Below, piece by piece: positions 32,607-44,449 of a DNA stretch of 64,000 nt. Each line of letters opens with the position of its first letter. Position 1 is the first letter of the stretch. The position numbers and the translations under genes are program-made. The notes under the pieces are model-generated. The model ran no database searches and was not told the DNA's origin. It was given only the letters and a program-made list of their open reading frames with translations. The stretch spans positions 1,087,398-1,151,397 of the forward strand of contig NC_053143.1 in the NCBI RefSeq assembly GCF_016808335.1. The letters are read 5' to 3'. This stretch comes from Panicum virgatum (lineage: Eukaryota > Streptophyta > Magnoliopsida > Poales > Poaceae).

Positions 32607-34157
32607 TGAGGAACGAGAGTACTCTATCCTGCCTGTGATGAGTGAATTGTCAACCGTGCGGTGTGATCGTGCGCTTGGTCTTTGGATTGCAGGTACACGG
32701 GCGTCGAGTGTCGACGGGGAGCTGCCGTGGAGGTGCTGTGGCCGATGGACCGTGCGGTGGACGGCGGTGAAGGGCAGCCGGGACCGGAGCTCGGACCGGG
32801 CGGCAGCTGTGGCGTCCACTCCTGGATCGAGGGCGCAAGCGGCGATGGAAGGCGGGTTTCTTGGTTTGCGCCACAAAACCAAGGAGGCGGACGGCGGTTG
32901 AAGACGCCAAGTCGTGGAGGCACGGGCGTCGGTCTCGGGACTGATGGAGGCGATGGGCGTCGATGGCATCTAGGGCCTCGCTGCGGGCGAGGAGGTGACG
33001 GGCGTCGGGCGGCGTCTAGGGCCGTCAGAAGGCCGAGGCGGGAACGGCGTCTAGGGCCACGGCGTGGAGGCGGGAATCTTCCCACGCGTGAGGTTTTGGC
33101 GGTTTTCTCAAAACCGGCCATCTACCCGGGTTTCGCGGACCCTTCAAAACCGCGGACTGGATCTTCATCAAGACGGCGGCATCGCGGAGAAGACTTCATT
33201 TCGAAGAAAGAACCTCGGCCGTCGGATGAGATCATGTACGGGGGGTGCTGCAGGCCAACAGGTCTGACCGGTCCCGCGGGTATAAATACCCCTTCACTTG
33301 TGTTAGGTTAATGGCGGCTTTTGTAATCTGTTCGTGGACTCTCTGTTTCTCCAGGCCGCCGCCCCTGTGTTCTCCTCCCCCTGTATCTCTCTTTAGAGTA
33401 GATTTGTCCATGGATTTGTGAGAGTTTGTATTGGATTTGATTGGGAAAGGAGGCCCTATCCTCCTTGTGCCCTCTGGGCTTTTGAATCAAACCAATCCCG
33501 TCCCTCTTGTGCTTTTTGTGATGGATTTTCGTTTTGGTTTTGATGCACTTGATTGCGACGGTTCGTAGGGCTCTTTGGAGTGATTCCTGTGCTTCTAGCT
33601 TCGTGTCAATCCCTCTGGAATCATGAGCTCTTCAGAATTGAAGTTTTCGAGTATTTGAGAAAACCCCAATCCCTTTTGATCTCCTCTCGAATTCTCAAGA
33701 ATCGTTGATCTTTAGGACGAGATCTTTTGGGGATATGTTCACGGGGTAGGGGCGAAGCAATCCCCCAAGTTTCATCGATTTTCGTGGTCGTTTGCTCGAG
33801 ATTCAACGTTTGAATCCAATTTCTCGGGGGTTTTCTGGGTGCTACCGGTCAGACCGGTAGGCACGACCGGTTAGACCGGTTCAGCACACCGGTCAGACCG
33901 GTCGAGCGCACCGGTCAGACCGGTCCAGGCAGATCAGTTCTGCAGTTTTCCCAATTCGCTTCCGAATTGCTTTGGGTTTTCACTCGCTCATTCGAAGGCT
34001 GTTGTGTTGGTTTAGCTTTTCAATAGCTACTCTAAACTTTGGTCAGAACGCTTGAGGGCTTGGGCGATTTTGGGACATAGGCCGACGATTCAAATTTCGA
34101 AGAAATTTTGATCGGCTCCCATTCACCCCCCCTCTGGTCGCCGGCTTCGGTCCCACA
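32607..34157 (+). repeat. element 1, 3' LTR
   Basis: Nearly identical to the 5' LTR but 66 bp shorter. The main difference is the upstream palindrome array, which has one ACCGGTC-type unit (33255-33275) instead of four before the TATA box at about 33280. The downstream cluster (33843-33930) is retained. Confidence 0.88.
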
Positions 34158-34162
34158 ACATT

Positions 34163-34769
34163 TACCTAATTAAGAAAGAGTCCTGCTTAGTTGCTATGAT
34201 TTTTATGCAACTATCAAATTTGTATCCCTTTTTCTCTGAAACATGGATGATTTACCTGCATATAGCGGTATTTTGTTATTTATTTGCATCATCCAGCGCA
34301 CTAACTTTTGCTCGCTAATACTAAATATTACAATGTGAATGACTACAGATCAATAGAAACAATTTGTCCTTTTAATAGCATTGGGTGATACTGATATTTT
34401 AGCCATTGAGATTGTGGCTATAGAAGTAGCCGCATCATCTCACACATTATTTTGTTGCCGAATTATGAGAGCAAGTGGACATTCTGGTGGCATATTCAAA
34501 CAGTCAAGCTTAGTTTATTTACTTCAAACGCATCCACATACAAACAAACAGCTCACCCTACCATCCTTTTTTTATGGAATGAAGAAGGCGGTTGTTTTAT
34601 TCTATTACCAGATCATTGACAAAAATATATTTGTAATGCAGTAGTACCTAGCCTCAATCAAGACTCAGGGGAGGTGCATGGGCGAAGTCTGAACCTCCTT
34701 GAATTCATCTGTGTTTCAAATACTCCATTCTTCTTCAGAAATGTAAACAGTGCCTTCTGCTAAAACACA
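34163..34769. other. intergenic, no gene seen
   Basis: AT-rich DNA that presumably was contiguous with sequence left of 25778 before element 1 inserted. Confidence 0.5.
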
Positions 34770-35830
34770 TACACCGCTTGCACCATCCAGGAGAATCGGC
34801 TTGGGCGAACTGGATGAACAACCAGATTGATCTTGCTTCGTTAGCTGGGGACTGTGTCGGTGTGCACTGGAAAAGCCTCCAAGATCTGCTCCCAATCTAC
34901 AGAGCAATCACCACCACAACCATTGGCGATGGGCGCAACACTTCATTCTGGTTAGATCACTGGCTCCCTACAGGACAGCTAGCAGAAACCTTCCCTGCAC
35001 TCTGCACCCATGCTAAAGAACCTGAGGCATCTGTAGCCAAAGTGTGCTCCCAGCTGCGGGCTCATTTTGCCTACAGGCTCTCCTACATAGCTGCTGCCGA
35101 ATTCGCAATGCTGGAAGAGATAGTGGAAGAAGTGGTGTTGTAAGATACGCCTGACTGCAGAAAATGCCCCCTGGCTGGGAAAGATGGTACCCTCCGCGCC
35201 GGGCCGGTCTACAAAGCCATGATGAGCCTACAAGAGGATACTCCCTGCCCATTCTATCAATTTGTGTGGAAAAACAGTGCGCCCCCGTGTTTGTTTCTTT
35301 GCATGGCTCCTGGTTCAGGAAAAGATTCAGTGCAAACCTGGTGATCAAGCACGTCGTTGATGATGCCGAATGTGAGGTGTGCAGGGCCGATGACGAAAGC
35401 CCTGACCACTTGATCCTCCACTGCACAATTGCCACTCAATTCTGGGCGAAGCTAGGCATCAGGGTACATCAAAATTCAGTATCACAACTCTGGATGTTGG
35501 ACAGGCCCCCGGGTGTGCTAGCCCAACACTACTCCACCTTTCTGCTATTGTGTGCCTGGCAAATCTGGAAGCATAGACACGATGTTGCCTTTCGAAGCCA
35601 GGAGCCATCCCTCCTACGTCTGCTACTCAGTTGCAAAGAAGAAGCACGCCTTTGGTCGTGCAGACTGCCGAGACAAGACAAAGAAGTTGCCGATGCCTGG
35701 TGCCATATGTTTTGTTCCAATATGTAAACCCTAAGATCATAGTACTGTATTCCTTTTTGCCTGTAAACTGTTGCTGAACCCTCCTGATTTAATGAGCCTA
35801 CAAGAGGCTCTGGTAATATATGGTGGGGGG
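34770..35830 (+). pseudogene. 5'-truncated LINE, 3' end of ORF2 (zf-RVT region)
   Basis: The plus-strand frames encode the C-terminal end of a plant L1-type ORF2. 34778-35143 has GVHWKSLQDLLPIYRAITTTTIGDGRNTSFWLDHWLP, and 35164-35727 has the zinc-binding zf-RVT part (CEVCRADDESPDHLILHC, then FWAKLGI). The two pieces lie in different frames with a stop at 35141-35143, and a further shift near 35280 breaks the frame. No reverse transcriptase core is present upstream, as expected from 5' truncation at insertion. The 3' UTR-like tail runs to about 35820. No poly(A) tail or target duplication was identified. Confidence 0.8.
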
Positions 35831-37302
35831 TCAAATATTTGGAACCAGTGAGAGCAGAGAATAGGAATATAATTTGTTACTCTATAGTAGCCTTCAAAAG
35901 TTGTTACAATGGCCTTTGCATCTAAATTAAGGCTGACACTAGATATGCAAAGACCATTGACATAAGTAATATTGAAGCCTTTCATCAGGAACGGTACTCC
36001 ATGAAGGGCAAATTAACTCCTAACAATGGCTGCTAATTTTGTTCTTTTTTAGCACAGTGCATAGCCAGGGGCCAGGGCATGAGTCGTAAACAATGGCGGG
36101 CAGATGCCCTGGAACTTGTAATGAGCAGCCCCTAATTGAATAATTAGAGCCCAATGGAGGAAAACAAAGACAACCTAGTGGATCTGCTATCTAAAAAGTG
36201 GTGATGCAAGGTGCTTCCATGTGCTGCTGCGCTGTTTGCATGCAATGCAAATTGTCCAATCTTAATCGATCCACGAGAAGAATCTCGTTGATTATGTAAA
36301 CAATTTTAATACTCCTATGATGGGGGGCGGTGGGATGGTTCCTGGAAGCTAAGATCTCTTCAGGGGGCCTAAGATAGAAATTAAACGGTGATATCTTCTT
36401 GACAGTTGAGATGTGGCACCAAACTTTATTTCTTTCATGACGTAAAAGTTAGGATGACAAAAACAAAGTCAAGGAAGATATCATTCCACTTGGACTCAAC
36501 TGAATTAGTTCCTCCCCCAGCACCATAATATGTCGGAAAGATCAACCTGCGCACATCAATTTTAACCCCTCTTTTTCGCAGACCGCACTGTTCTGTTGGC
36601 AATAAGCAGCAGTGCTTTTCTCTCACACCAAATTAGCACCAGCCACCAACCAGCCAGTAGTACTTTTCTCTCATAGCAAATCAGCATCAGCCACAGCCAG
36701 CCGAACATATGTCTTGAATCTAACTCAGCTTAAGAAAAGAATTGTTCTCAAAGACGATAAACGCGGCACTCAGACAATTAATATTGCTATGATAATACCC
36801 CCACCCCATGTGTAGGAATCAAGGCTCGATCAGTAGTTGCTAGGATAAAGAATTCCCAATAAGATGTTGAATCGGTTTAGGATTCCTAGTTAATTAGTTT
36901 ATGCAACCAGCTGTTTCGTATAGAAAATCAAGAGGAAATAGCTTAGGGACACAGCAATCTTGACACAGTTTGCAGCTGCTAGTATTCTAGTATATCCTGC
37001 AGGCTGCTGCTACGGTCCAACAATATTATATCTGAAGGCTTGTGGCTGAAACGGGATAGTACTTACTGAAAAAAAAACATACATGCAGAGAGAGAGAGAG
37101 ATGGGGGATAAATTATTGGCATAAAATGAGATAAGTTCAAGCAATGAGAACCGTGCTAATTCAAAAGTTCAAAGCTAACACAATAAACACGCACTTGTGC
37201 ATACACAGTAGACACAGAAATTTACGAGAGAAAAAACTACTAAACGATACAGTAGATTAATCTTGGGCTCGAAAAAAAAAACTACTAAAAGCCCCGGAGA
37301 TG
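35831..37302. other. intergenic, no gene seen
   Basis: About 36610-36710 has two copies of agtgcttttctctcacaccaaattagcaccagcca-like sequence resembling one end of a common grass MITE. It also contains a (GA)n run at 37088-37101. Confidence 0.4.
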
Positions 37303-37310
37303 CAGAGCCG

Positions 37311-38267
37311 GCGTTTTTTTATTTTTATATTTAAAAAAACAAAATTTCAAAAATATATGCCGAATAGGTAAATTTTCAAAAATGGGTGTCGCCCATCCAA
37401 TTGGCGACAGGACCTAAATGTAAAAAAAATTTATATTTAGGTCCTGGCGCCCAGAGCGCATTAAACAGTGAACTTGTAAAATTGATATAAAATTATAGAA
37501 AAAATAGAAAAATACAAACTCAACTGTTATGGATTCTATGAAACAAGATCTATAACTTTTGTTACATAAAGTTTTTCATTTGATCAATGTATCTTGCTCT
37601 ATTTTAAATACCAGTTTAATGCACTTTTATTTAAATCTCAAGATCCATCCTTTGGATGCATGTCATCTTTGGCAAGAGTGTTGCATATAGTGAGCATAGG
37701 CTTGTACAAAATTGGTAGGCCCAGAAAACATTTCTAGAATAAGTTTTTAAATTAGATCTTGCAATATGTCTAGTTTAAATGGGTTATTTATCCATGCTAC
37801 TATACTGAGTATTAGAAACCATAACTTTTACAGTACCATTATTTTATTTCCTAAGAGCTATAAAAAAGTTTGGTAAATTTTAGATAAGCACAACTAGACC
37901 AAATGAATTATTTTAGATTTTTCTAGGTACAAGAACTATTTTTTTGATTTAGATACATTGATCAAATGAAAAACTTTATGTAAAAAAGTTGTAGATCTTA
38001 TTTCATAGAATCCAGAATATTTGAGTTTGTATTTTTCTTATTTTTCTACCATTTTATATCGATTTTACAAGTTTACTGTTTAATGCGCTCTGGGCGCCAG
38101 GATCTAAATATAATTTTTTTTACATTTAGGTCATGTCGCCAACTGGATGGGCGACAAGCATCCTGTCGCCCATTAGGGGGGCGACAGGCACCCATTTTTG
38201 AAAATTTCCCTATTCGGCATATATTTTTGAAATTTTGTTTTTTTAAATATAAAAATGAAAAAAAGGC
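37311..38267. mobile_element. 957-bp foldback element with about 300-bp inverted arms
   Basis: The left arm (37311 to about 37600) and right arm (about 37930-38267) are inverse copies over roughly 300 bp. They share ttttatatttaaaaaaac, atatatgccgaatagg, the block ending gggcgccagg, and the segment reading cataaagtttttcatttgatcaatgtatct on the left. Ends are GCGTTTTTTTATTTTT and the inverse GCCTTTTTTTCATTTTT. CAGAGCCG flanks both sides (37303-37310 and 38268-38275), an 8-bp target duplication. The loop is AT-rich without an ORF. This is a complete insertion; long arms suggest a MULE- or hAT-related non-autonomous element. Confidence 0.85.
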
Positions 38268-38275
38268 CAGAGCCG

Positions 38276-39499
38276 CGAGGCTCCCTCCGGGCTGGACACG
38301 CGCCTGGCTTCACTGGGCCGTCCGATCCGAGGGCATCAGTAATCACCGGGCTGGACGATTTTGTAGTATGTTGGACCAGTCAGTCAATCTTCTTCTTTAG
38401 CATTGATGGGCCTCATTTATTCATGATGCGACGGCGGCCCGAGCTTCTTGGGTTATTACCGCAGCTCTGCAGTTTGAAATCCTTGAAAATCAGCCAAAAA
38501 CCGCATAGTGTTTCCTCTTCGGTCGAGACTAATTCACTAATTCAATGACATGATTTGTTTAGAGTAGAATACACCACTAGATCTTAAACTTGACTCGGGG
38601 TGTCATCCAGATTCTCAAACTTTCAAAATGCATATTCACATCCTTAAGCTTGTTAATCGTATCAAGTGAGGTCTAAATCATAGTTATGGGTGGGAAGAAT
38701 ATCCGAAACCCAAAACCCGTACTCGAAAACCCGAACTTGAGCCTGAAAAACCTGAATCCAAATTCGAGTTCCAACCCATGGTAACCGAATTATTACGAAT
38801 AATTTTGGTATCAATCTGTGTACTCGAACTACATGAGCAGGCCAACCCAAAAATATCATTCATTCCAGCCCACTCATATTTCCAGCCCAGCCCACCAAAC
38901 ATCTTCCTAACCCTAACCCTGGCCAGCTCCCATACCCCCAGCCCCCCACGCCACGCCCCCAGCCCCACTTCGGTTCCCAGGCCACTCATGTAATCATGTA
39001 ATATATTTTCATATTAAATTAATTGGATACATTAATATTAGTAATTTTTTTATATAAATTGGTAAAAAATGAAATTGTTTGACTTCTCGGAATGTAAGAG
39101 TAGCATTCTTTTTAAGATGGAGGGACTGTGTGTATATGGCCGTAATTATATTTGCTTTGGTCGATATAGTTATAGTTCTTATTGTATCCTTGGCGAAACC
39201 CTATGTAATTAGCAGATAACATGCCTCTCTTCAATCAATGGTCATGAGGACCCAGGTTCTCTTAACCTTGAATTGGTGTGTGCATGTGCCATTAAAAAAC
39301 GAATTACTCCGTACTTTAGTGACGTGTTAGTACTTAATTAGGACATATAGAGGCATGTACCTTAGTTCACTACTGCCGACTTGCTGGTTATTAGGCAAGT
39401 TGTTGTAGCTTACATATAGTCATCATATTGCTTGGATCCCGTCAGGTGTTTGGTGAGGTGACGCAGACATATTAATTATTAGTTCCTACCGCTACAAAA
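38276..39499. other. intergenic, no gene seen
   Basis: Low-complexity cccgaaaacccgaa-type sequence lies at 38695-38770, and a short ctaaccctaaccctgg run at 38907. A half-MITE-like gaatgtaagag...gatggaggga lies near 39090-39125. Confidence 0.4.
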
Positions 39500-39500
39500 C

Positions 39501-39682
39501 TTCTGTCTGGTTGGATGAGCTAAAGTTGAAAATTTTAGCATATATTAGCACTTATAAGCATGCTAAAGTTTTTTAATTCTTGATTAAAGTTTAGCCCACT
39601 CCATTAGCACTTCCATTTGGATGAGCTAATTCTAAAATTTAGTATTTTCATCCATTAGCACTTGGATCCAAACAGAATTCTT
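39501..39682. mobile_element. probable MITE
   Basis: The left end is ttctgtctggttggatgagctaa and the right end is its rough inverse, ccattagcacttggatccaaacagaa. Repeated attagcactt phrases occur inside. The target duplication was not resolved. Confidence 0.5.
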
Positions 39683-40433
39683 ATTACTGCGCATCCTTTA
39701 TCGCGTGCTATAGTATTATACGGAGTCCGATGCAATGCAAGTAACTACTGTACATATTCTACTCCCTAGAGATAGACCAACTTGTGCACTAAACTAACTA
39801 CCACTTGACACATATACTTAGTTCTTTATTATCTAATTTCTAGTTGCAGCATCGAGTCTATCTACAACTGATCTAGTATACGCACGTGCATTGAGAGCAT
39901 GCATAAACATCTTTCTTAGAGAGAGAGAGAGTGCATAAACGACAAACTTGTGGCGGCTGTGGGTCAACACGCCCTCTTTAAAATTACTCAATGATTAGCA
40001 ACTACTTGTCACTAGTACATAATAATAATTAGTTATGTGTAGTTGCTGCTATTGCAAGGCAGCACTGCTCTGACATGATTTCCATATTAAGGTTGTACTG
40101 ATATTCCAATTTTAGAACTCGGCAATCACATGGATATTGCATTATGAGAATCCAATGCCTTAACACAGGTATCAGATTCCAACATACAAGACAAATTCTG
40201 GCTATTCAATCAGCTCCGTCTATTCCTAAATACTTTGTCACGCTATAGTCCAATAGCTAGCTAGCAGTATATATACTTGTCACTGATTTTTTTTTCAGGA
40301 TGATTTCTCATTTTTTTCTCCTCTTATTATCTCTCTGCTATTCCTAAGATTTGTTTCATATCATGCAGATTGATCACTACCTCACTCATCAATGTCCGAA
40401 TTATCAGCCTCCTAATCTTAGTGCATCCATAGG
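39683..40433. other. intergenic, no gene seen
   Basis: AT-rich DNA with no coding signal. Confidence 0.5.
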
Positions 40434-40616
40434 CAGTGGCGAATCCAGAAATTCTTAAGGGGGGGGGGGCTGATTTCTTCTTTCCTCTCTTCTTCCTCTC
40501 CTTCTTCCTCATCTTTTCTTCTCCAAAATGAAGGGGAGGCTAAGGGGGGGCTCCATGGTGTTTTTGGGTCTAGGGGGGCTGGAGCCCCCTAGACCCACTG
40601 CTGCTTCCGCCACTGG
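40434..40616. mobile_element. hAT-type MITE (CAGTGGCG ends)
   Basis: The left end is CAGTGGCGAATCC and the right end is its inverse-like TTCCGCCACTG. The flanks tccatagg and accatagg form a near-perfect 8-bp duplication. The interior has G-run and C-run segments that can pair (ctaggggggctgg and agccccctag). Confidence 0.7.
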
Positions 40617-41100
40617 ACCATAGGTTGTGATGTAAGGAAGGGTCATAAAAATGTAAATGCAGTTAACTCCGCTGCATGCCATCGTCTTGCTTGCGTTGGA
40701 TCCTGTCAGGTGTTTTGGTGAACTGGAACCTTTCATCCAATGGTAAGCACACCTCTCCAACATCTGTTCATTACTACCAGTACAGTACAGTACAGCATTC
40801 AGGTTGGTTTCATATTATCCAGTTGATGAAAGGTATAGCAGATATATATGCCCCTCAAGATTCATACTGGTATATGTATGCTAACTAACTAGTATGACGA
40901 CTGCTACCACAGATGTGCAAATGGAAAATATTAAAGGCACGTACGATAATCTTGTGGCGGCTGCCGGTTAATTAATTATTAAAACCCCCACCATTCCTTT
41001 CTTAATCACCCATATGTATAGTACGAAATCCAAAACACTATGATGATTAAGTGAGAACCCCCAATGCATTTTAATGGATTGCCAGCTAATTCACAGGTGG
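40617..41100. other. intergenic, no gene seen
   Basis: It holds a short (AGTAC)n run near 40780-40795. No gene is seen. Confidence 0.5.
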
Positions 41101-43004
41101 TGAGGGACCAAAAAGGTGACCAGAGGGGGGTGAATGGGAGCCGATACAAAACTTTTGCCGAAGCAAAAGTACGGCCTATATCCCAAGTGTGCACCACAAA
41201 CCCTCTACCTCTAGAGCAAGCTAGACTAGCTATGGAACAGCTAGGAACTAGCCAAAGCCCTAGGAACAGCACAAGAAAAACTGAGAAAGCATACGGCGAC
41301 AAAACAGCGAAAACAGCACGGTATACTGAACACTGGTTAAACCGGCGAATAGAACTCCAACATCGGTGCAGTTGTCCAGAGGCACCACAAAATGGACGTT
41401 GTGAACGCCGGTTAAACCGATGAAATCGAATCACCAACGTCGGTGTAGTTGTCCAGAGAGGCAACAAAACGTATCACACCGAACGCCGGTTAAACCGACG
41501 CTAAGAAAAACCTATACGTCGGTGCAACGAGTAAAGAGGCGCACAGAGGTCTCTGGTATAGCTTCACCGGTTGATCCGATGCACTAGAGAGAGAATGCAC
41601 CGGTGCAACCAAGCGAAAACCCCAAAAACCCTAAGAACACACCGGTTGATCCATTGATGTGCGTCGGTTCAACCGGTGATAAGGAAAATTCTGCCCGAGC
41701 GCAGAACTGCTTTTTCAGCCCGCAACCTTTGGAAAACTTGATGATTGGAGGATCAAATCAAGTCCAAAGGAGCTCAAATTTTGGGGAGATGAAGATGATG
41801 ACTTTGAAGACACATCCCCAAAAGATTTCAATGAAATTCCTCACGAATAAAGAGGAATCGAAGGAAATCGGAGCAAGAGCGGGGTTTTGTGAAAAGCTCA
41901 GGAACGTCAAATTAAAGGAGCTCGTGAATCCCGCGGGTTTTGCACTAGGCAAGAGAGTATGGATTCACTACAAGATGCTCAAAGAATCACTACAAACTTG
42001 TGCTCAAGAACAATCAAAGCGGAAACGAAAATCAACGCAGAGACAAGCACACAAAGTATGGAATTGATTCAAAATCAAAAACCTAAAGGGCACGAGGAGG
42101 ATAGGGCATCCTTTCCCAATCAATCCCAGTACAAAGTCTCAAGAACCACAGCCCTAAGATCTACTCCTATGAAGGGGAGGAGAAGAACATGGAGGAAGAA
42201 AAGGAGACGCCAGGGGGAGGGGGCGGCTCGTCTGGGCGCCAGGCAGAGAGAGCCAGAGAGAGAGAGTGGGTGAGTAGATATTTATGCCCACTAACTCTAG
42301 AACTAAAAGACTAAACTACCCCTAGACTTAACTAGACACTAGAAAGCCCGTAGGGGCAAAACCGGAAAGAGATACAAGGACTCATCCGATTGCCAAGGTT
42401 CTTTCTTCGAGTCGAAGTCTTCTCCGCGATGCCACCGTGGGGATGAAGATCCGGTCCACGGTTTTGGAGGGTCCGCGAAACCCGGGTAGGTGTCCGGTTT
42501 TGAGAAAACCGCCAAAACTCCACACGCGGGAAGATTCCCGCCTCCATGCCGTGGCCCTGGACGTCGTTCCCGCCTCGGCCTTCTGACGGCCCTAGATGCC
42601 GCCCGACGCCCGTCACCTCCTCGCCCGCAGCGAGGCCCTAGACGCCGTCGACGCCCGTTCCTCCGCCAGTCCCGAGACCGACGCCCGTGCCTCCACGACT
42701 TGGCGTCTTCAACCGCCGTCCGCCAGACTTGGTTTTGTGGCGCAAACCAAGAAAGCCCCCATCGACCGGTGCTTGCGCCCTCGATCCAGGAGTGGACGCC
42801 ACAGCTGCCGCCCGACCCGAGCTCCGGTCCCGGCTACCCTTCACCGCCGTCCACCGCACGGTCCATTGGCCATAGCACCTCCACGGCAGCTCTCCGTCGA
42901 CACTCGACGCCCATGTACCTGCAACCAAAGACCAAGCATACGATCACACCGCACGGTTGACAATTTACTCATCACAGCCAGGAGAAGGTACTCAACATTC
43001 CTAA
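41101..43004 (-). repeat. element 2, 3' LTR
   Basis: On the minus strand it starts TTAGGAATG, where TG would be expected, preceded by the purine tract caagggggagat, and ends GGTCCCTCA. A TATA box (cataaatatc) lies at about 42282-42273. Repeats of type CCGGTTAAACCGG/CGTCGGTGCA with gttgtccag occur at about 41330-41690. The first 700 bp resemble the U3 of element 1; the remainder is different. Confidence 0.8.
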
Positions 43005-44449
43005 ATCTCCCCCTTGATGAGTGCATTGTCAACACACCACCAACGAAACAAAAACGAACTAAGAGAGAAGCAAAAACCGAGAAAAACAAGGAAGAAGGAG
43101 AACTCGAACAAGTGACAAAAGCTCGAAAAAACCAAGAACAAGTCACTTGACCAAATAAAGATCGATCCCCTAAGACAAGGGCAACGGCTCGACGCAATCG
43201 ATCAAACACAAGCATGACTCCTCAAGGACAGAGGCAGGGCTCGACACAGTCATGCAGAAGTGACGAGGAAACCAGGAGCCAAACAAAGCAGAAACTTCCC
43301 CTGAAATGCATTTCCCCCTCACAAGTGCAACTCTCACCACATGTATGCACTCTCAAAGCCCTGTGCACAACAAGTTTTTTGGTTCTCTCAAAAATCAAAC
43401 AATTCTCCCCTTATTCGATCACTAAACTTCTCCCCTTGTTGGCACATGCACACATCAAGGCTGAACAGACCTAAAGCTCCCCCTGAAACTGAGACTCCCC
43501 CTGAAAATATGCTATGCAATGAATGTAATGCAGGAGGTATAAGTGAAAGCATTCAGGGATACAAAGGATATGAGCAACATCTAGTCACAAGCACGTGTGC
43601 ATCCATAAACAAGACCTGCATCTAGCTCAACAGGGTATATCAGATCATGTCTAGAGCTTAGCAAGTTCAATTTAGCAGAAATAAAAGCATCACCCATGAT
43701 CTAGCACTAACATGTAGGGAATGGAAATCAGTGCTAATCAAACTCATACAGGTGAGCCAAAAACATCCAAGACATGTTGTAAACATCCATTATGCAACCA
43801 ACTTATATCAAGCAATTATTAATGCCAGGGGTTGAAAGCTTGTCATGCTTTACTTAGCAACGAGGCCAAAACTATGCCAAAGGCAATCAGAAGCTTAAGA
43901 AACTCGTTTCAGTCATGCACAGCCTTGCCCGGGTTCTCACAAGTGCAAATTGAGCCGCCCCGAAAGCTCGATCTGTGCGACAAGCAATCCCACCTGGATC
44001 TTTCCAGTCCATATAAAGCACAATTCAAGCAATTTTATCAATTTTAGAGCATGTCAAGTATGAATTGCTGAACCAGGATGAATTGAAACAAGTATCAATA
44101 AGCTACACTAGCATGAATAAGATAGCAAAGCATATCAACACGCCCTAACATGCTAGTAGCCAAGACAGGGTGACCATGTTTTTCAGATTTTCAAAACAAA
44201 AGCAGCTATACTCAGAGGATGTAATATACACAGAAGAGCAAGCTGAACATGATCACGTTTATAAACTCACACTAGCAAGCACCAGGTGGTCATAGTAATG
44301 TATACAAGAATGCTAGTGCAAGTGATGCAATGCAAAATGCAGAAATGTACAATACAAATGCAAAATACAGCTACCAAAACTAGAAAAACAAAGAGAAAAT
44401 GAACCAAGACCTACAAAGCTAACCAAAGAAAAACTAGCAACTAAAAGGG
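43005..44449 (-). other. element 2 noncoding 3' internal region
   Basis: No envelope-like ORF is seen between the RT stop and the 3' LTR. CTCCCC/CTCCCCCTG motifs at about 43403, 43429, 43477 and 43494 are polypurine tracts on the minus strand. Several stretches match 31240-32606 of element 1. Confidence 0.7.

Larger units (their letters stand above)
25783..34157 (+). mobile_element. element 1: gag-only copia (Sirevirus-like, TR-GAG) retrotransposon
   Basis: Two long LTRs (25783-27399 and 32607-34157) bracket a PBS, one 929-codon gag frame and a long noncoding 3' part. Flanks are atatt and acatt, a 5-bp target duplication with one mismatch. No integrase, RT or RNase H is found in any frame. 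After gag only the first residues of a protease region remain (GGLENKCSMD, about 30259-30290). The 3' part from about 31240 matches the 3' part of element 2. Gag plus LTRs without pol is the definition of TR-GAG elements, which must use pol from relatives. By eye the LTRs differ at about 28 sites in about 1.55 kb, plus repeat-number indels, so the insertion is young. Confidence 0.85.

Noticed and set aside
38900..38925. Telomere-like ctaaccctaaccctgg
   Set aside because: Only two repeat units in a low-complexity C/A-rich stretch, with no sign of a telomere or interstitial array.
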